Source: Coraliomargarita_B sp036735565
GTDB lineage: Bacteria; Verrucomicrobiota; Verrucomicrobiia; Opitutales; Coraliomargaritaceae
DNA: 64,000 nucleotides
Assembly (NCBI GenBank): GCA_036735565.1
Contig: DAINOC010000001.1
Span: 58,428 to 122,427, forward strand
Reading direction: 5' to 3'
Shown here one piece after another: positions 8,046 to 18,825 of the stretch (its first letter is position 1; each line of letters begins with the position of its first letter). Below the pieces are notes generated by a model. The model searched no databases. It saw nothing but the letters and a program-made list of their open reading frames with translations, and had not been told where the DNA came from. Position numbers and translations under genes: made by a program.

Positions 8046-9916
8046 CCGCTCAGCTTCTCCAGGATGGTGTAGTTGCGTTGGAGCATTTCGCTGGGGTCTT
8101 CGAGGAGTCCGGCGGCGAGGCGGGCGTTGTCGAGGATTTGGCGGCTGATGAGGCTGGCCAGTTCGCCATTGGCTTCGCGGAGTCCGGCGAGGTTTTTGAC
8201 CAGCGGGTGGCGCGGGTTGACCTGCAGCTTGACCGGGGGTTCGCCGCCGAGGTCGGGGCCGCCGGTTTTTTGCTGGATGGCCTTCATCATCTTGCGCATC
8301 TGCGCGGTCATCATCTTATCGGCATTGACGATCATGGCCGGGCTACCGACGAGGCGGTCGCTGGCGGACACGTCGCTGACCTCGCCACCGAGCTGTTCCT
8401 TGATGAACTCACAGAGGGCCTTGGAGTCGTCCTCGGCGAGGGCCTCGGGTTTTTCGGTTTCGCTGTCCGGGGCGATGGCATCGAGGTCGATCTCGTCGGA
8501 GTCGGCGGAGACAAAATTCTTTTCCTCAAAGGCGCGGGCGTGGTTCATGACGAACTCGTCGATCGGCTCGAAGAGGAAGAGCACCTCGATTTTGCGGGCT
8601 TTGAAGGCCTCCAGGTAGGGACCGCTCTCGATGGCTTTGCGGCTGGGGCCGAAGAGGTAGTAGATAGCCTTCTGGCCCTCCGGCGCGCGGGTCAGGTAGT
8701 CGCCGAGGCTGGTGGTCTTGCCCGCCTCGGTGTAGGAGGACTCGAAGCGCAGGAGTTTGAGAAGCTGATCGCGGTGGGTGTAGTCGGTCGTCACGCCTTC
8801 CTTGAGGAAGAGCCCGAAGTGTTGCCAAAAATCCTCGTAGATTTCCGGTTCCTTGGTGGCCTTTTCCTCGAGGGTTTTGAGGAAGCGCTTGGTCAGGACC
8901 TTGTTCAGCTTCTGGATGAGGGAGCTGTCCTGCATGGACTCGCGGGAAATATTCAGCGGCAGATCCGCGCTGTCGACGACCCCGCGCACGAAGCGGAGCC
9001 ACTCCGGGAGGAGGTGTTTGGGCTCGCTGTCGATGAGGACCTTGCGGCAGTAGAGGGCCACGCCCGGCTCCATGCGGCCGAAGCCGAAGCCCTCCATATT
9101 CTCGGTGGGGGCGAAGAGGAGGCTATTGATCTCCAGTGGGGCATCAGCGGAGAAGTGGAGCCAGAAGCGCGGCTCGTCGAAGGCATTGGCCTGAAACTTG
9201 TAGAACTCCTTGTATTCCTCGTCGGAGATATCGGATTTACTCTTCAGCCAGAGCGCGCCGACGGTATTCAGTTTGTCACCCTCCAGTTTGACGGGGAACT
9301 GCACGAAGGCGGAGTATTTCTTGATGATGGCTTCCAGGCGTGTCTTCTTGGCGAAGTCCTTATACTCGTCCTTCAGCTTGATGACGATGCGGGTGCCGCG
9401 GCGCTCACCCTCGGCGGACTCGATCTCGTAAGCGCCGGAGCCATCGCTGGACCAGCAGAGGCACTCGCCCTCGGGGCGCCAGGTGCGGGTATAGACTTTT
9501 ACGGAATCGGCCACCATGAAGACCGAGTAGAAGCCCACGCCGAACTGGCCGATCAGGTTTTCATTGCGTTCACCGGACTCTTTAAGGGCGTTGAGGAAGG
9601 CCTTGGAGCCGGAGTGCGCGATGGTTCCGAGGTTCTCGATCAGTTCGTCGTGCGTCATCCCGATACCGAAGTCGCGGATCGTGATTTCGCCGGCTTCTTC
9701 GTCGCAGCTCACCTGGATCTCGAGCTCCAGATCGGCGTCGTAGATCGCCTGTTCGGTGAGCTGGGTATGGCGAAGTTTCTCGGTGGCGTCGGAGGCATTA
9801 GAGATGAGCTCCCGGACAAAGATTTCCTTATCCGTGTAGAGCGAGTGGACGACGATATCGAGGACCTGTTTGACCTCGGCTTGGAACTCGTGGCGTTCTG
9901 GTTTGGTTGTGCTCAT
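8036..9916 (-). CDS. htpG: Hsp90-family chaperone HtpG
   Basis: HtpG is the bacterial Hsp90, an ATP-dependent cytoplasmic chaperone. At 626 residues it has normal length. The GHKL ATP site is intact: FVRELISNASDATEKLR (with the catalytic Glu), then IRDFGIGM and IGQFGVGFYSVF. The middle domain carries the RGVVDSADLPLNISRE signature (about residues 319-334), and a C-terminal dimerisation region follows. The start ATG at 9916 has an A/T-rich leader, no Shine-Dalgarno sequence and a small GC hairpin 30-50 bases upstream. It converges on msrB. Confidence 0.97.
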   Translation of the reverse strand: MSTTKPERHEFQAEVKQVLDIVVHSLYTDKEIFVRELISNASDATEKLRHTQLTEQAIYDADLELEIQVSCDEEAGEITIRDFGIGMTHDELIENLGTIAHSGSKAFLNALKESGERNENLIGQFGVGFYSVFMVADSVKVYTRTWRPEGECLCWSSDGSGAYEIESAEGERRGTRIVIKLKDEYKDFAKKTRLEAIIKKYSAFVQFPVKLEGDKLNTVGALWLKSKSDISDEEYKEFYKFQANAFDEPRFWLHFSADAPLEINSLLFAPTENMEGFGFGRMEPGVALYCRKVLIDSEPKHLLPEWLRFVRGVVDSADLPLNISRESMQDSSLIQKLNKVLTKRFLKTLEEKATKEPEIYEDFWQHFGLFLKEGVTTDYTHRDQLLKLLRFESSYTEAGKTTSLGDYLTRAPEGQKAIYYLFGPSRKAIESGPYLEAFKARKIEVLFLFEPIDEFVMNHARAFEEKNFVSADSDEIDLDAIAPDSETEKPEALAEDDSKALCEFIKEQLGGEVSDVSASDRLVGSPAMIVNADKMMTAQMRKMMKAIQQKTGGPDLGGEPPVKLQVNPRHPLVKNLAGLREANGELASLISRQILDNARLAAGLLEDPSEMLQRNYTILEKLSGVR

Positions 9917-9944
9917 GGTTGGATTTAGTTAAAAATAAGAAGAG

Positions 9945-9968
9945 CCGGAGAGGATAAAAAAGCTCCGG
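9945..9968 (-). promoter_or_regulatory. hairpin in the htpG leader
   Basis: CCGGAG (9945-9950) pairs with CTCCGG (9963-9968) around a 12-base A-rich loop (U-rich in the transcript), 29-52 bases upstream of the htpG start. It could be part of the 5' untranslated region of a heat-shock gene. A thermosensing role is speculative because the start codon is not inside the stem. Confidence 0.35.
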
Positions 9969-9980
9969 AAAAAATCAAGA

Positions 9981-10049
9981 GTTGGGGTGTCTGTGTTTGG
10001 CCGTTGGGGTGTTGGAGTGTCCGGCGTTGCCCTGTGGGCTATGGCGCGA
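9981..10049 (-). repeat. degenerate CACCCCAAC-type tract upstream of htpG
   Basis: On the minus strand this reads as repeats of ACACCCCAAC and CACTCCAAC with little G. It ends in GGGCTATGGCGCGA on the plus strand (10036-10049), a 14-base word found again exactly at 17487-17500. Confidence 0.5.
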
Positions 10050-10112
10050 CCGGGTGGGGTGACTTTGGTTTGTGATGCTGTCGTTCCATGAATCCTTTTT
10101 GGGGCTACCCGA

Positions 10113-10301
10113 TTACCGGAACTGGTTTTGTTCGGGCTGGAAGTGGTAGTCGGCGGCAGCGAGGCGTGAGCGCAGAGCGGCTTCGCCGATGTCGTGGGTG
10201 CGGCAAAGGTCTTCGAGCGAGTCGGCGTGATTGCGCAGCTCGGTGTTGACGAGGCCGACCAGCAGGTGCGGGTCGATCTGATCAAACTGGCTGAGATCCA
10301 C
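10113..10301 (-). CDS. DUF4250-family small protein
   Basis: A small protein matching my recollection of DUF4250: short, with VNTELRNHADSLEDLCRTHD, then IGEAALRSRLAAADYHF, and the characteristic C-terminal PEQNQFR. The function of the family is unknown. I place the start at the GTG at 10301 (VDLSQFDQIDPHLL), giving 62 residues, the family's usual size. An in-frame ATG at 10346 would add a stretch encoded by the degenerate repeat upstream and is less likely. It lies between htpG and the PpiD-like gene, all on the minus strand, with 196 bases to htpG and 66 bases to the gene end at 10368. Confidence 0.7.
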   Translation of the reverse strand: MDLSQFDQIDPHLLVGLVNTELRNHADSLEDLCRTHDIGEAALRSRLAAADYHFQPEQNQFR

Positions 10302-10345
10302 GGTGCGGCGGGCGGAAACTTGAAGCCTGAGACCTGAGTGGAGCA
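10302..10345 (-). repeat. degenerate CAGGTCTCAGGCTTCAAG tract
   Basis: The plus strand reads ACTTGAAGCCTGAGACCTGAG. It shares words with 2913-2925 (GACCTGAAACTTGAG) and with the 55-base repeat (CCTGAGAACTGAGG). It is pyrimidine-rich on the strand of the downstream DUF4250 gene. Confidence 0.4.
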
Positions 10346-10367
10346 CCGTTACGGGGGCGTCGGCGAT

Positions 10368-12029
10368 CTACTCGGCGGCAAGTCGATCTGCGGGCAGACC
10401 GCGGACGACCAGCTCGTTGAGCAGGCTGCTCTCGGTGGAAAAGAGGGCCCACTGTTGCAGCATCATTTGGGCTTGGGTGACATCTTCGTTGCTGCGGTCC
10501 AGCTCGGGCACTGTCTTGGACTGGAGATAGACGAAGCTGCCGAGGCCGCCGGTGGTGAGCATGGGTGAGACCTCGCCGACGGCCATGCGCTGGGCTTGTT
10601 GAAGTGCGGAGGGGTTGAGGGTGCGCGGCGCGTTACGGACCGTGAATTTTTCGAAGTTGGTGGCAGTAAGACCGAGCGATTCGGCGGCTTCACTGAAGGT
10701 CTGGCCTGCTTCGAGTGCAGCGGTGAGCTCGGTGCGCAGGGACAGGCCCTTTTCATTGAAGAGGCGGCGTTTTTCGGCAGCCTGGAAATCGGCGGCTACG
10801 GAAGCGGCGACCTCTTCGAAGGGAGGAATGACCGGTGCGATACGACCCTGGTAGATCAGGACGGCGAAGCCGCTGTCGATGGCGTACGGATCGGAGTAGT
10901 AGCGGTGGGAGCCAAGCGTGAAAGCGGCTTCCAGCAGGTCGGGAGAGAGGGCCCGCTGCCGCGCGCCGGCCAGGGTATAGGGCTCGATCCGTGTGAGCGA
11001 GAGGCCGGATTGGTTGAGCAGCTGATTAAAGGCGGCGGAGTCGCGCTTGATGGCGTCGCGATAGAGTCGGAGAGCGAAGTCGAGAGCGGTCTCGTTGGCG
11101 AGGCGGTTGGCTTGCTCGCGGGCGTAGCTTTCCACTACGAGAGGCCGGACGGTATCGAAGGTCACGGGCGCGGCGGCATCTTGTTCTCCGTCGGTGGCGT
11201 CGGTGGCTTTGGCGGCCTCGTGAGCGGCTACGAGGGCAGCGCGGTTTTCCGCGAAGTGCTGGCGCAGTTCGGCATCGGTCGCCTCCGGCACTTTATCGAG
11301 GTAGGCGTCGGCGTGGAAAGCCACGTAGCTGGCCTCGATGCGCTCGGAGATTTCGTAGCGCTGTTTGTTTTGTTCGTAGAATTCGCGGAGGGCCTCTTCG
11401 CTGCTATCGATCTCCGGGGCAAAACCGGCAAACGGCAAGCTGGCGACAACCAGCTCAAGCTCGGTCTTGCTGCGCAGGGTTTGGGCGATGGCCTCGGAGG
11501 GCAAGAGGTAGCCGGGGCCGGAGACGGCAGCCCGTGCCTGATCGATGCGAAAATCCTCGGCCAGAACCTGCAGGACCAGGGCCTCGGAGGAGCGGGGGTT
11601 GGAGGCCAGGTCGTCGAGCATGCGGGTGTAGGCATCCGGGCTGAAGTTGCCGTCGGGCCCGAAGAAGGCTGGTTTGGTTTTGATGTATTCGGCGAGCGCG
11701 GCCTGGTCCGGGCCGGGGAGGCCGATCACATCGGAGAGTTGGAGCAGAGCGATCCGACTGGAAAGCTCCGTCTGGAATTGCTCCTCGGTGCGGAACTCCT
11801 GGCGGTTGAGGAAGGCGCTGATCGAAACTTTCTGGAGTATGGGATCACGCTCCAGCGGGGAATTCAGGTCGATCCCGTAGAACAGGCTGGGCGCATAGCC
11901 CGAGCGATCCGTCGTGCAGCCGGGCGTGTTGCCGATGGTAAAGACGAAGGCGACGATGATGAGGGCCAGCAGCGATAGGAAAATCCAGCGTCCGTGACGG
12001 ATGAGGTGATGTTGAATCCAGGAGATCAT
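10368..12029 (-). CDS. membrane-anchored SurA/PpiD-like periplasmic folding factor
   Basis: A 553-residue protein with the PpiD layout. A short cytoplasmic N-terminus (MISWIQHHLIRHGR) precedes one membrane helix (residues 15-33, WIFLSLLALIIVAFVFTIG) and a long periplasmic part. Residues 60-200 resemble the SurA N-terminal chaperone domain: repeated helical segments, then the FGPDGNFSPDAYTRMLDDL motif like PpiD/SurA F.G.F. The middle and C-terminus are helical with one beta-rich stretch near residue 385 (SHRYYSDPYAIDSGFAVLIY), a possible remnant of a parvulin fold. I see no complete parvulin active site, so chaperone rather than isomerase activity is likelier. The leader is a G-poor tract. It follows the YihY gene on the same strand with 143 bases between. 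Confidence 0.8.
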   Translation of the reverse strand: MISWIQHHLIRHGRWIFLSLLALIIVAFVFTIGNTPGCTTDRSGYAPSLFYGIDLNSPLERDPILQKVSISAFLNRQEFRTEEQFQTELSSRIALLQLSDVIGLPGPDQAALAEYIKTKPAFFGPDGNFSPDAYTRMLDDLASNPRSSEALVLQVLAEDFRIDQARAAVSGPGYLLPSEAIAQTLRSKTELELVVASLPFAGFAPEIDSSEEALREFYEQNKQRYEISERIEASYVAFHADAYLDKVPEATDAELRQHFAENRAALVAAHEAAKATDATDGEQDAAAPVTFDTVRPLVVESYAREQANRLANETALDFALRLYRDAIKRDSAAFNQLLNQSGLSLTRIEPYTLAGARQRALSPDLLEAAFTLGSHRYYSDPYAIDSGFAVLIYQGRIAPVIPPFEEVAASVAADFQAAEKRRLFNEKGLSLRTELTAALEAGQTFSEAAESLGLTATNFEKFTVRNAPRTLNPSALQQAQRMAVGEVSPMLTTGGLGSFVYLQSKTVPELDRSNEDVTQAQMMLQQWALFSTESSLLNELVVRGLPADRLAAE

Positions 12030-12101
12030 GGTGGTTTAAAAAGGGAAAGCGGGGAAGGTTAGGTGCGGGGTGTGGGCTGTCAATCCAATGGTGGGAGGGT
12101 A

Positions 12102-12141
12102 GTTGAACATTGAACGTCGAACATTGAACATCGAACGTCGA
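12102..12141 (-). repeat. GAACATT/GAACGTC tandem tract
   Basis: Six imperfect 7-8-base units (TTGAACAT, TGAACGTC, GAACATT, GAACATC, GAACGTC, GAAGGG) in a row, in the leader of the PpiD-like gene. The spacing is too short and degenerate for CRISPR. It is a member of the window-wide tract family. Confidence 0.7.
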
Positions 12142-12172
12142 AGGGTGCGGGTCCACTACTCCGCACCTCCGT

Positions 12173-13588
12173 CTACACCAGCTCGCTGAGTTTTTTGTCG
12201 GCGGCGGAGCAGTCTTTGAGCGAGAGCACCTCATCGAGATACATTTGGATGGCGGGGTCGATGCTGGCCACGATGTCGAGGCCTTCGTTATTGCCGAAGG
12301 ATTCGATGCTTTCCTTAAAGGTGCCGAGGGTGATGCGTTCGGCGGGCTTGCCTAGTTGATAGGCGCGGTCCCGCTCTTTTTCCGGGCGGGAATTCTCCAC
12401 CGGCACCAGATAGCCGAGGGCACAGAGGCGGGTGATCGCCGAGTTCATGATATGGCTCGGCACCCGGAGTGTTTTGAGGAGTTCACTGGAGAGGATAGGG
12501 GGAGCACTGTTTTGAAAGCGTCGGGTTGCGAGGAGGAGAATAGCCAGGGAGATGGTCTCACGGGCGCGTTCGCTTATTTTTTGCCAGGCGTTTTCGTTGG
12601 TCAGGAAGTCGGCGTTTTGTGCGGCGTAGGTGACTTGCCCGCCCAACAGGATGAGCAGCCAGAAGACGTAGAGCCCCAGCATGAGGACGACAATAATACC
12701 GACGGAGCCGTAGAGGCTGTTGGTTTGGACGACCCGCTGGACATACAAAAAGGACAGCATATTGTAGACCTGTAGGAGCACGACGACCAGAACGGCCCCG
12801 GAGAAGGCGGGTCGCCATTCGACGCGGGTGTTGGGGATGAACCGGAAAAAGACAGCGAGAAGGGTGACCAGCAGAAGAAAGGTGATGAACGGCGAGGTCA
12901 GTTGGATGAGGGTGGCCAGCGTGTCGCCGAACGGGAGATCACTGGCGAACCGGACAAAGGCGTTGGCGGCGACGAGGGTAAGGGCCAGTGTGCCGAGAAC
13001 GGCCCCCAGGCTGATAAAGGTCCAGTAGGTAACGATACGCTCACCGAGCTTGCGCCCTTTTTCGACCCCCCAGAGGGAATTGAAGGACCCCTCGATGGAG
13101 GAGAGCACTTGCAGGCCTATGAGAAAGAGCATAAAGATGCCCACGGCCCCGACCGTTCCCGAGCTGGCGGCGGAGCTGAATTGGTTGATGATGCCCATCA
13201 TCTGGTCGGAGAGCGGATTTTCGCCTTCGGCCTCGATAGCGATCTGGGGCGCGGCGAAAGTAATGGCCTTATAGATGCCTTCGATCACCACATCGTTACT
13301 GCTTTTTTCCAGCGCGAAACCGGAGACCATGATGCCCAGTGCGATCAGTGGGCCGATACCGATCAGCGAGTAAAAGGTGAGTGCGGCGGCCTGAACGGGG
13401 ATTTTGTTGCGGCGCAGGCCTTGCCAGGTAAGTGTCAGGCAGCGCAGCAGAAAGTAGAGGCGGGCGCGCACGGTCTTGCGGCCAAGGTATTCCAGCTCCC
13501 AGATATCGCGCCCGAAGAGACGGCGGATCCGATTTGCCGAAGCCATAAGGCAGGCCGCAGCCTGGGGTTTTGTGGTTTGCTCGGACAC
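12173..13588 (-). CDS. YihY/BrkB-family inner-membrane protein
   Basis: A 471-residue protein of the YihY/virulence factor BrkB family, historically called RNase BN in error. The N-terminal half has the six-helix core: the RNKIPVQAAALTFYSLIGIG signature at about residues 59-78, and later a LYGSVGIIVVLMLGLYVFWLL helix and GGQVTYAAQNADF. After residue 320 comes a soluble domain of about 150 residues with winged-helix character (LKTLRVPSHIMNSAITRLCALGYL), longer than in E. coli YihY (about 290 residues). Family function is uncertain; transport or lipid handling has been suggested. Next upstream on the same strand is the GYF_2 membrane protein, 30 bases away, so the two probably form an operon. 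Confidence 0.85.
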   Translation of the reverse strand: MSEQTTKPQAAACLMASANRIRRLFGRDIWELEYLGRKTVRARLYFLLRCLTLTWQGLRRNKIPVQAAALTFYSLIGIGPLIALGIMVSGFALEKSSNDVVIEGIYKAITFAAPQIAIEAEGENPLSDQMMGIINQFSSAASSGTVGAVGIFMLFLIGLQVLSSIEGSFNSLWGVEKGRKLGERIVTYWTFISLGAVLGTLALTLVAANAFVRFASDLPFGDTLATLIQLTSPFITFLLLVTLLAVFFRFIPNTRVEWRPAFSGAVLVVVLLQVYNMLSFLYVQRVVQTNSLYGSVGIIVVLMLGLYVFWLLILLGGQVTYAAQNADFLTNENAWQKISERARETISLAILLLATRRFQNSAPPILSSELLKTLRVPSHIMNSAITRLCALGYLVPVENSRPEKERDRAYQLGKPAERITLGTFKESIESFGNNEGLDIVASIDPAIQMYLDEVLSLKDCSAADKKLSELV

Positions 13589-13618
13589 GGTAGGATCGGA
13601 GGAGAGTTGTGGATTCGC

Positions 13619-14437
13619 CTACAGACCGAGGGGAATACGGACCATTTCGAAGAAGTCGCTGAAGCGCCCGGTGATGGCCAGATACACGAGGAAGAGATGG
13701 GTGCCTGCGGCGAAGACCAAGGCGGGGATGAGCACTCCAAAACGGCGCGCAAGCGTGGCAGCAAAGGTGGCGATCCCGGCTACCGAGAAGGCGAGCATGA
13801 TTTCCGGCGCTTGCAGTGCCCAGCCCACATAGAGCCCGAAGCCAAAGGTGAGCATGGCACGGCCGCGGACGTAGTTGTAAACCTCGGTGACGCCCAGCCC
13901 CAGGGCGATCGCAAGCAGCAGATCGAGGAGGCCGATCAGCAAAAAGGGGTAGCCGAGCAAAGCGAGGAACGCGCTGTCACTGAAAGCCGCCGAGAGTGCG
14001 GGCAGCAGCGGGTAAAGCAGCGACACGGCGGAGAGCAGCAGAACAACGGCGAGGCCGGTCGGCGCGGTCATGGCGGTGCGCTCGACGCTTTCCCGGCTCC
14101 GCTTCACTTGCTGGTTTTCGACCGTCTCCCCATCGGCAGCGGCGAGGATTTTGCTGAGGTCAACGCTTTCCTCTTTGGGTAAGGAGTCGTCCTCGGCGGC
14201 CTTGGAAAGCTCGGATTTGGCAGGTGCGATCTTCAGCCCCAGTGTTTTTTTGACCGGAAAGATCGCGGCTTTCAGGGCTTCATTGTCGGCGATGGGCAGC
14301 CAGGCCTCCTTCTCCTGGTCGTAATAGATGGTCTCCGCGTTGATTTGGCCGGCTGCGAAGAGGGTCTGAAGTTTGTCCACGTCGAAGGGGCCACGGGCGT
14401 CATCGTGATTGGGGGTGCGGATGTAGTATTCTTCCAT
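13619..14437 (-). CDS. GYF_2-domain membrane protein
   Basis: A 272-residue protein. Residues 1-45 (MEEYYIRTPNHDDARGPFD and the following LFAAGQINAETIYYD) match the GYF_2 (DUF4339) domain, a small peptide-binding module common in bacterial membrane proteins. A charged linker (about 60-120) leads to roughly five membrane helices (residues 130-270). The role is unknown. It probably forms an operon with the YihY gene 30 bases downstream. The opposite strand carries a long shadow frame that was discarded. Confidence 0.7.
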   Translation of the reverse strand: MEEYYIRTPNHDDARGPFDVDKLQTLFAAGQINAETIYYDQEKEAWLPIADNEALKAAIFPVKKTLGLKIAPAKSELSKAAEDDSLPKEESVDLSKILAAADGETVENQQVKRSRESVERTAMTAPTGLAVVLLLSAVSLLYPLLPALSAAFSDSAFLALLGYPFLLIGLLDLLLAIALGLGVTEVYNYVRGRAMLTFGFGLYVGWALQAPEIMLAFSVAGIATFAATLARRFGVLIPALVFAAGTHLFLVYLAITGRFSDFFEMVRIPLGL

Positions 14438-14553
14438 CGGAACAGGTTGGTTGAGACCGAATTGAAGACATTGGCGCTTTGCCTGCGGAATCCAAGCTTT
14501 TACACAGGCCTCTGGTGTGAAGGGTGGGGGCGTGTTTTTGGCGCAAAAACAAA

Positions 14554-14581
14554 AAAAGCCCCTCCGTGCGGAGGGGCTTTT
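14554..14581 (-). terminator. intrinsic terminator of ppdK
   Basis: A 12-bp perfect stem, AAAAGCCCCTCC (14554-14565) with GGAGGGGCTTTT (14570-14581), has a 4-base loop. The A-run at 14551-14557 is a U-tract in the minus-strand transcript. It lies about 20 bases past the ppdK stop. Confidence 0.92.
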
Positions 14582-14601
14582 GAAATCAGGTTGGATCGGG
14601 C

Positions 14602-17340
<2,739 letters not shown>

Positions 17341-17628
17341 GGGAACGATCGGATAGGGGATCGAGTTGAGGTCCGGAGCGACGGCCCCGGTATGAGAAAG
17401 CGTGTAGCAAAGCCTTTTGCCTCAAGCTGTCAACGGATTTGGAGCACAAGCGGACTGTTCAGGTGGAGTTCCCGCCTTCGCCCGGCGGGCTATGGCGCGA
17501 GCTAGTGGAGATTTGGATTAGTGGAGTGTTGGAGAGATGGAGTTCCCGCCTTCGCCTTGGCGGCTCTGGCTTCTTCTGATTTTCTCAATTGCAGTTTTGG
17601 CGCTTGGGGTTGAAGAGTAGAGCTTACG
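17341..17628. repeat. divergent ppdK/tatC spacer with a 19-bp direct repeat
   Basis: TGGAGTTCCCGCCTTCGCC occurs identically at 17464-17482 and 17538-17556. The first copy continues into GGGCTATGGCGCGA (17487-17500), shared with 10036-10049. Between them are TTGGATTAGTGGAGTGTTGG-like words that are G-poor on the ppdK strand. No gene is credible in the 288 bases. Confidence 0.7.
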
Positions 17629-18435
17629 ATGGCTGAAATCAACGAGCTCGATGACGAATATCTGGACGAAGAGGTGCCGGAGGGGGAGGGTATGTCCTTT
17701 CTCCAGCATCTCGAGGAGTTTCGCTGGACGGTGGCCAAGAGCTTGATCGCTTTTGTGATTGGGGTCGGTTGCGTGGCGTTCTTCATTGCGGATATCGCGA
17801 AGTTCCTGCAGATGCCGCTGGCCTGGGCCTATGGGTCGGCCGAATTGATGAAGGAGAGTTTGAAGACCTACCGTCCGATGGGGGTGATCTCTGTCTTTGT
17901 GCAGATCGCGCTGCTCGGGGGGCTCACTCTGTCGATGCCGTTTGTCCTTTATTTTTTAGGCTGCTTTGTGGCGCCCGGGCTCACCGCGCGGGAGCGCAAG
18001 GTGCTGCGACCGGCCTGTTTTGCGGCCTTTCTGCTTTTTTTAGGCGGGGTCGCCTTTGCGTTCTTTTTGATCCTGCCGGTCACACTGGCGTTTTTCGTAC
18101 GGCTCAACCTGTTTTTCGAATTTGAATTGTTTTGGGCGGCCTCGGAATACTATGGTATGGTGGTCTGGTTTTCGTTGGCGACGGGGGCGTTTTTCCAGTT
18201 TCCCCTGATTGTGGTGATCCTTACCTACCTGGGGGTAGTTTCGGTAGAGTGGCTGCGTCGATCGCGGCGCGGCGTCTTTGTTGGCCTGATGATCTTTGCA
18301 GCCCTGCTGACTCCGGGGGGCGACTTCATTTCCCTGCCGCTGATGACCGGTTTCATGTATGCGCTGTATGAGCTGGCGATCTGGGTGGGTAGCCGCATCG
18401 AGGAGCGTAAACGGGCGGAGATTGCCGTCGAGTAG
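17629..18435 (+). CDS. tatC: Sec-independent protein translocase TatC
   Basis: TatC is the receptor subunit of the twin-arginine system that exports folded, often cofactor-bearing proteins. The 268-residue protein has the signature MSFLQHLEEFRWTVAKSLIA (family: hLEELR), a conserved Glu in the first periplasmic loop region, and six membrane helices. A SAEYY-like motif appears as AASEYYGMVV, and a conserved TPGGDF stretch lies before helix 6. The N-terminus carries about 20 acidic residues (LDDEYLDEEVPEGEGE) before the core. No tatA/tatB is adjacent. A convergent hairpin terminator lies downstream. Confidence 0.95.
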   Translation: MAEINELDDEYLDEEVPEGEGMSFLQHLEEFRWTVAKSLIAFVIGVGCVAFFIADIAKFLQMPLAWAYGSAELMKESLKTYRPMGVISVFVQIALLGGLTLSMPFVLYFLGCFVAPGLTARERKVLRPACFAAFLLFLGGVAFAFFLILPVTLAFFVRLNLFFEFELFWAASEYYGMVVWFSLATGAFFQFPLIVVILTYLGVVSVEWLRRSRRGVFVGLMIFAALLTPGGDFISLPLMTGFMYALYELAIWVGSRIEERKRAEIAVE

Positions 18436-18484
18436 CCGGTCGGTCGCATGAGCCGTGAACCCTTATGATCTGGGGGGCCACAAA

Positions 18485-18510
18485 AAAGCCGCCTCGGTCG
18501 AAGCGGCTTT
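18485..18510. terminator. bidirectional terminator between tatC and the small membrane gene
   Basis: AAAGCCGC (18485-18492) pairs with GCGGCTTT (18503-18510), with an A-run on the left and T's on the right. It can stop both tatC (plus) and the converging gene at 18534-18782 (minus). Confidence 0.75.
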
Positions 18511-18533
18511 GCGGAAAAACGATTTTAGCAGAA

Positions 18534-18782
18534 TCAGTCGGCCTTGTCGCTGCGCTGCTTGCGTTGGTCGCTCAGCACCACGAGGAACATATTACAGGCA
18601 AACCAGAAGGTGGCGGCGATGGGGAAAGCGGCAAACGAGGCCTGCGCCTGTGCAATCAAGGGGTCGGTGGAAAAGGTGTAATCACGCAGCACGACCGACA
18701 TCAACGCGAAGACACCGAGTGTGAGGACGGTGGCGATGAGGTGGTGGCCTTTGTTTAAAAGTTTTTTGTCGGAAGCTTCCAT
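18534..18782 (-). CDS. small two-helix membrane protein, unknown function
   Basis: An 82-residue protein starting MEASDKKLLNKGHHLIATV. Two hydrophobic segments (residues about 13-30, IATVLTLGVFALMSVVL, and 47-68, FPIAATFWFACNMFLVVL) flank a short polar loop, and the C-terminus is basic (SDQRKQRSDKAD). The open frame extends further upstream, but that part is Arg/Ser/Pro-rich shadow of the neighbouring gene, so the ATG at 18782 is preferred. I do not recognise the family. The terminator hairpin right after the stop supports it being a real transcription unit. Confidence 0.65.
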   Translation of the reverse strand: MEASDKKLLNKGHHLIATVLTLGVFALMSVVLRDYTFSTDPLIAQAQASFAAFPIAATFWFACNMFLVVLSDQRKQRSDKAD

Positions 18783-18825
18783 TGGGAGGGAGCGAAACGC
18801 GTACGGAGATTCTGTCAAAGCGAAA

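Noticed and set aside
7985..9928. A 647-codon plus-strand frame opposite htpG
   Set aside because: Shadow of htpG with biased composition and no family resemblance.
10596..11978. A 460-codon plus-strand frame opposite the PpiD-like gene
   Set aside because: Antisense shadow; the minus strand has a membrane helix and SurA-type segments.
12102..12141. Possible CRISPR array
   Set aside because: Units are 7-8 bases, imperfect and without spacers; no cas genes anywhere in the window.
12902..14182. A 426-codon plus-strand frame across the YihY and GYF_2 genes
   Set aside because: Spans two real genes on the other strand; Gly/Glu-rich, no hydrophobic pattern.
17502..17786. A 94-codon minus-strand frame near tatC
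   Set aside because: It covers the duplicated 19-base word and the tatC start; low complexity.
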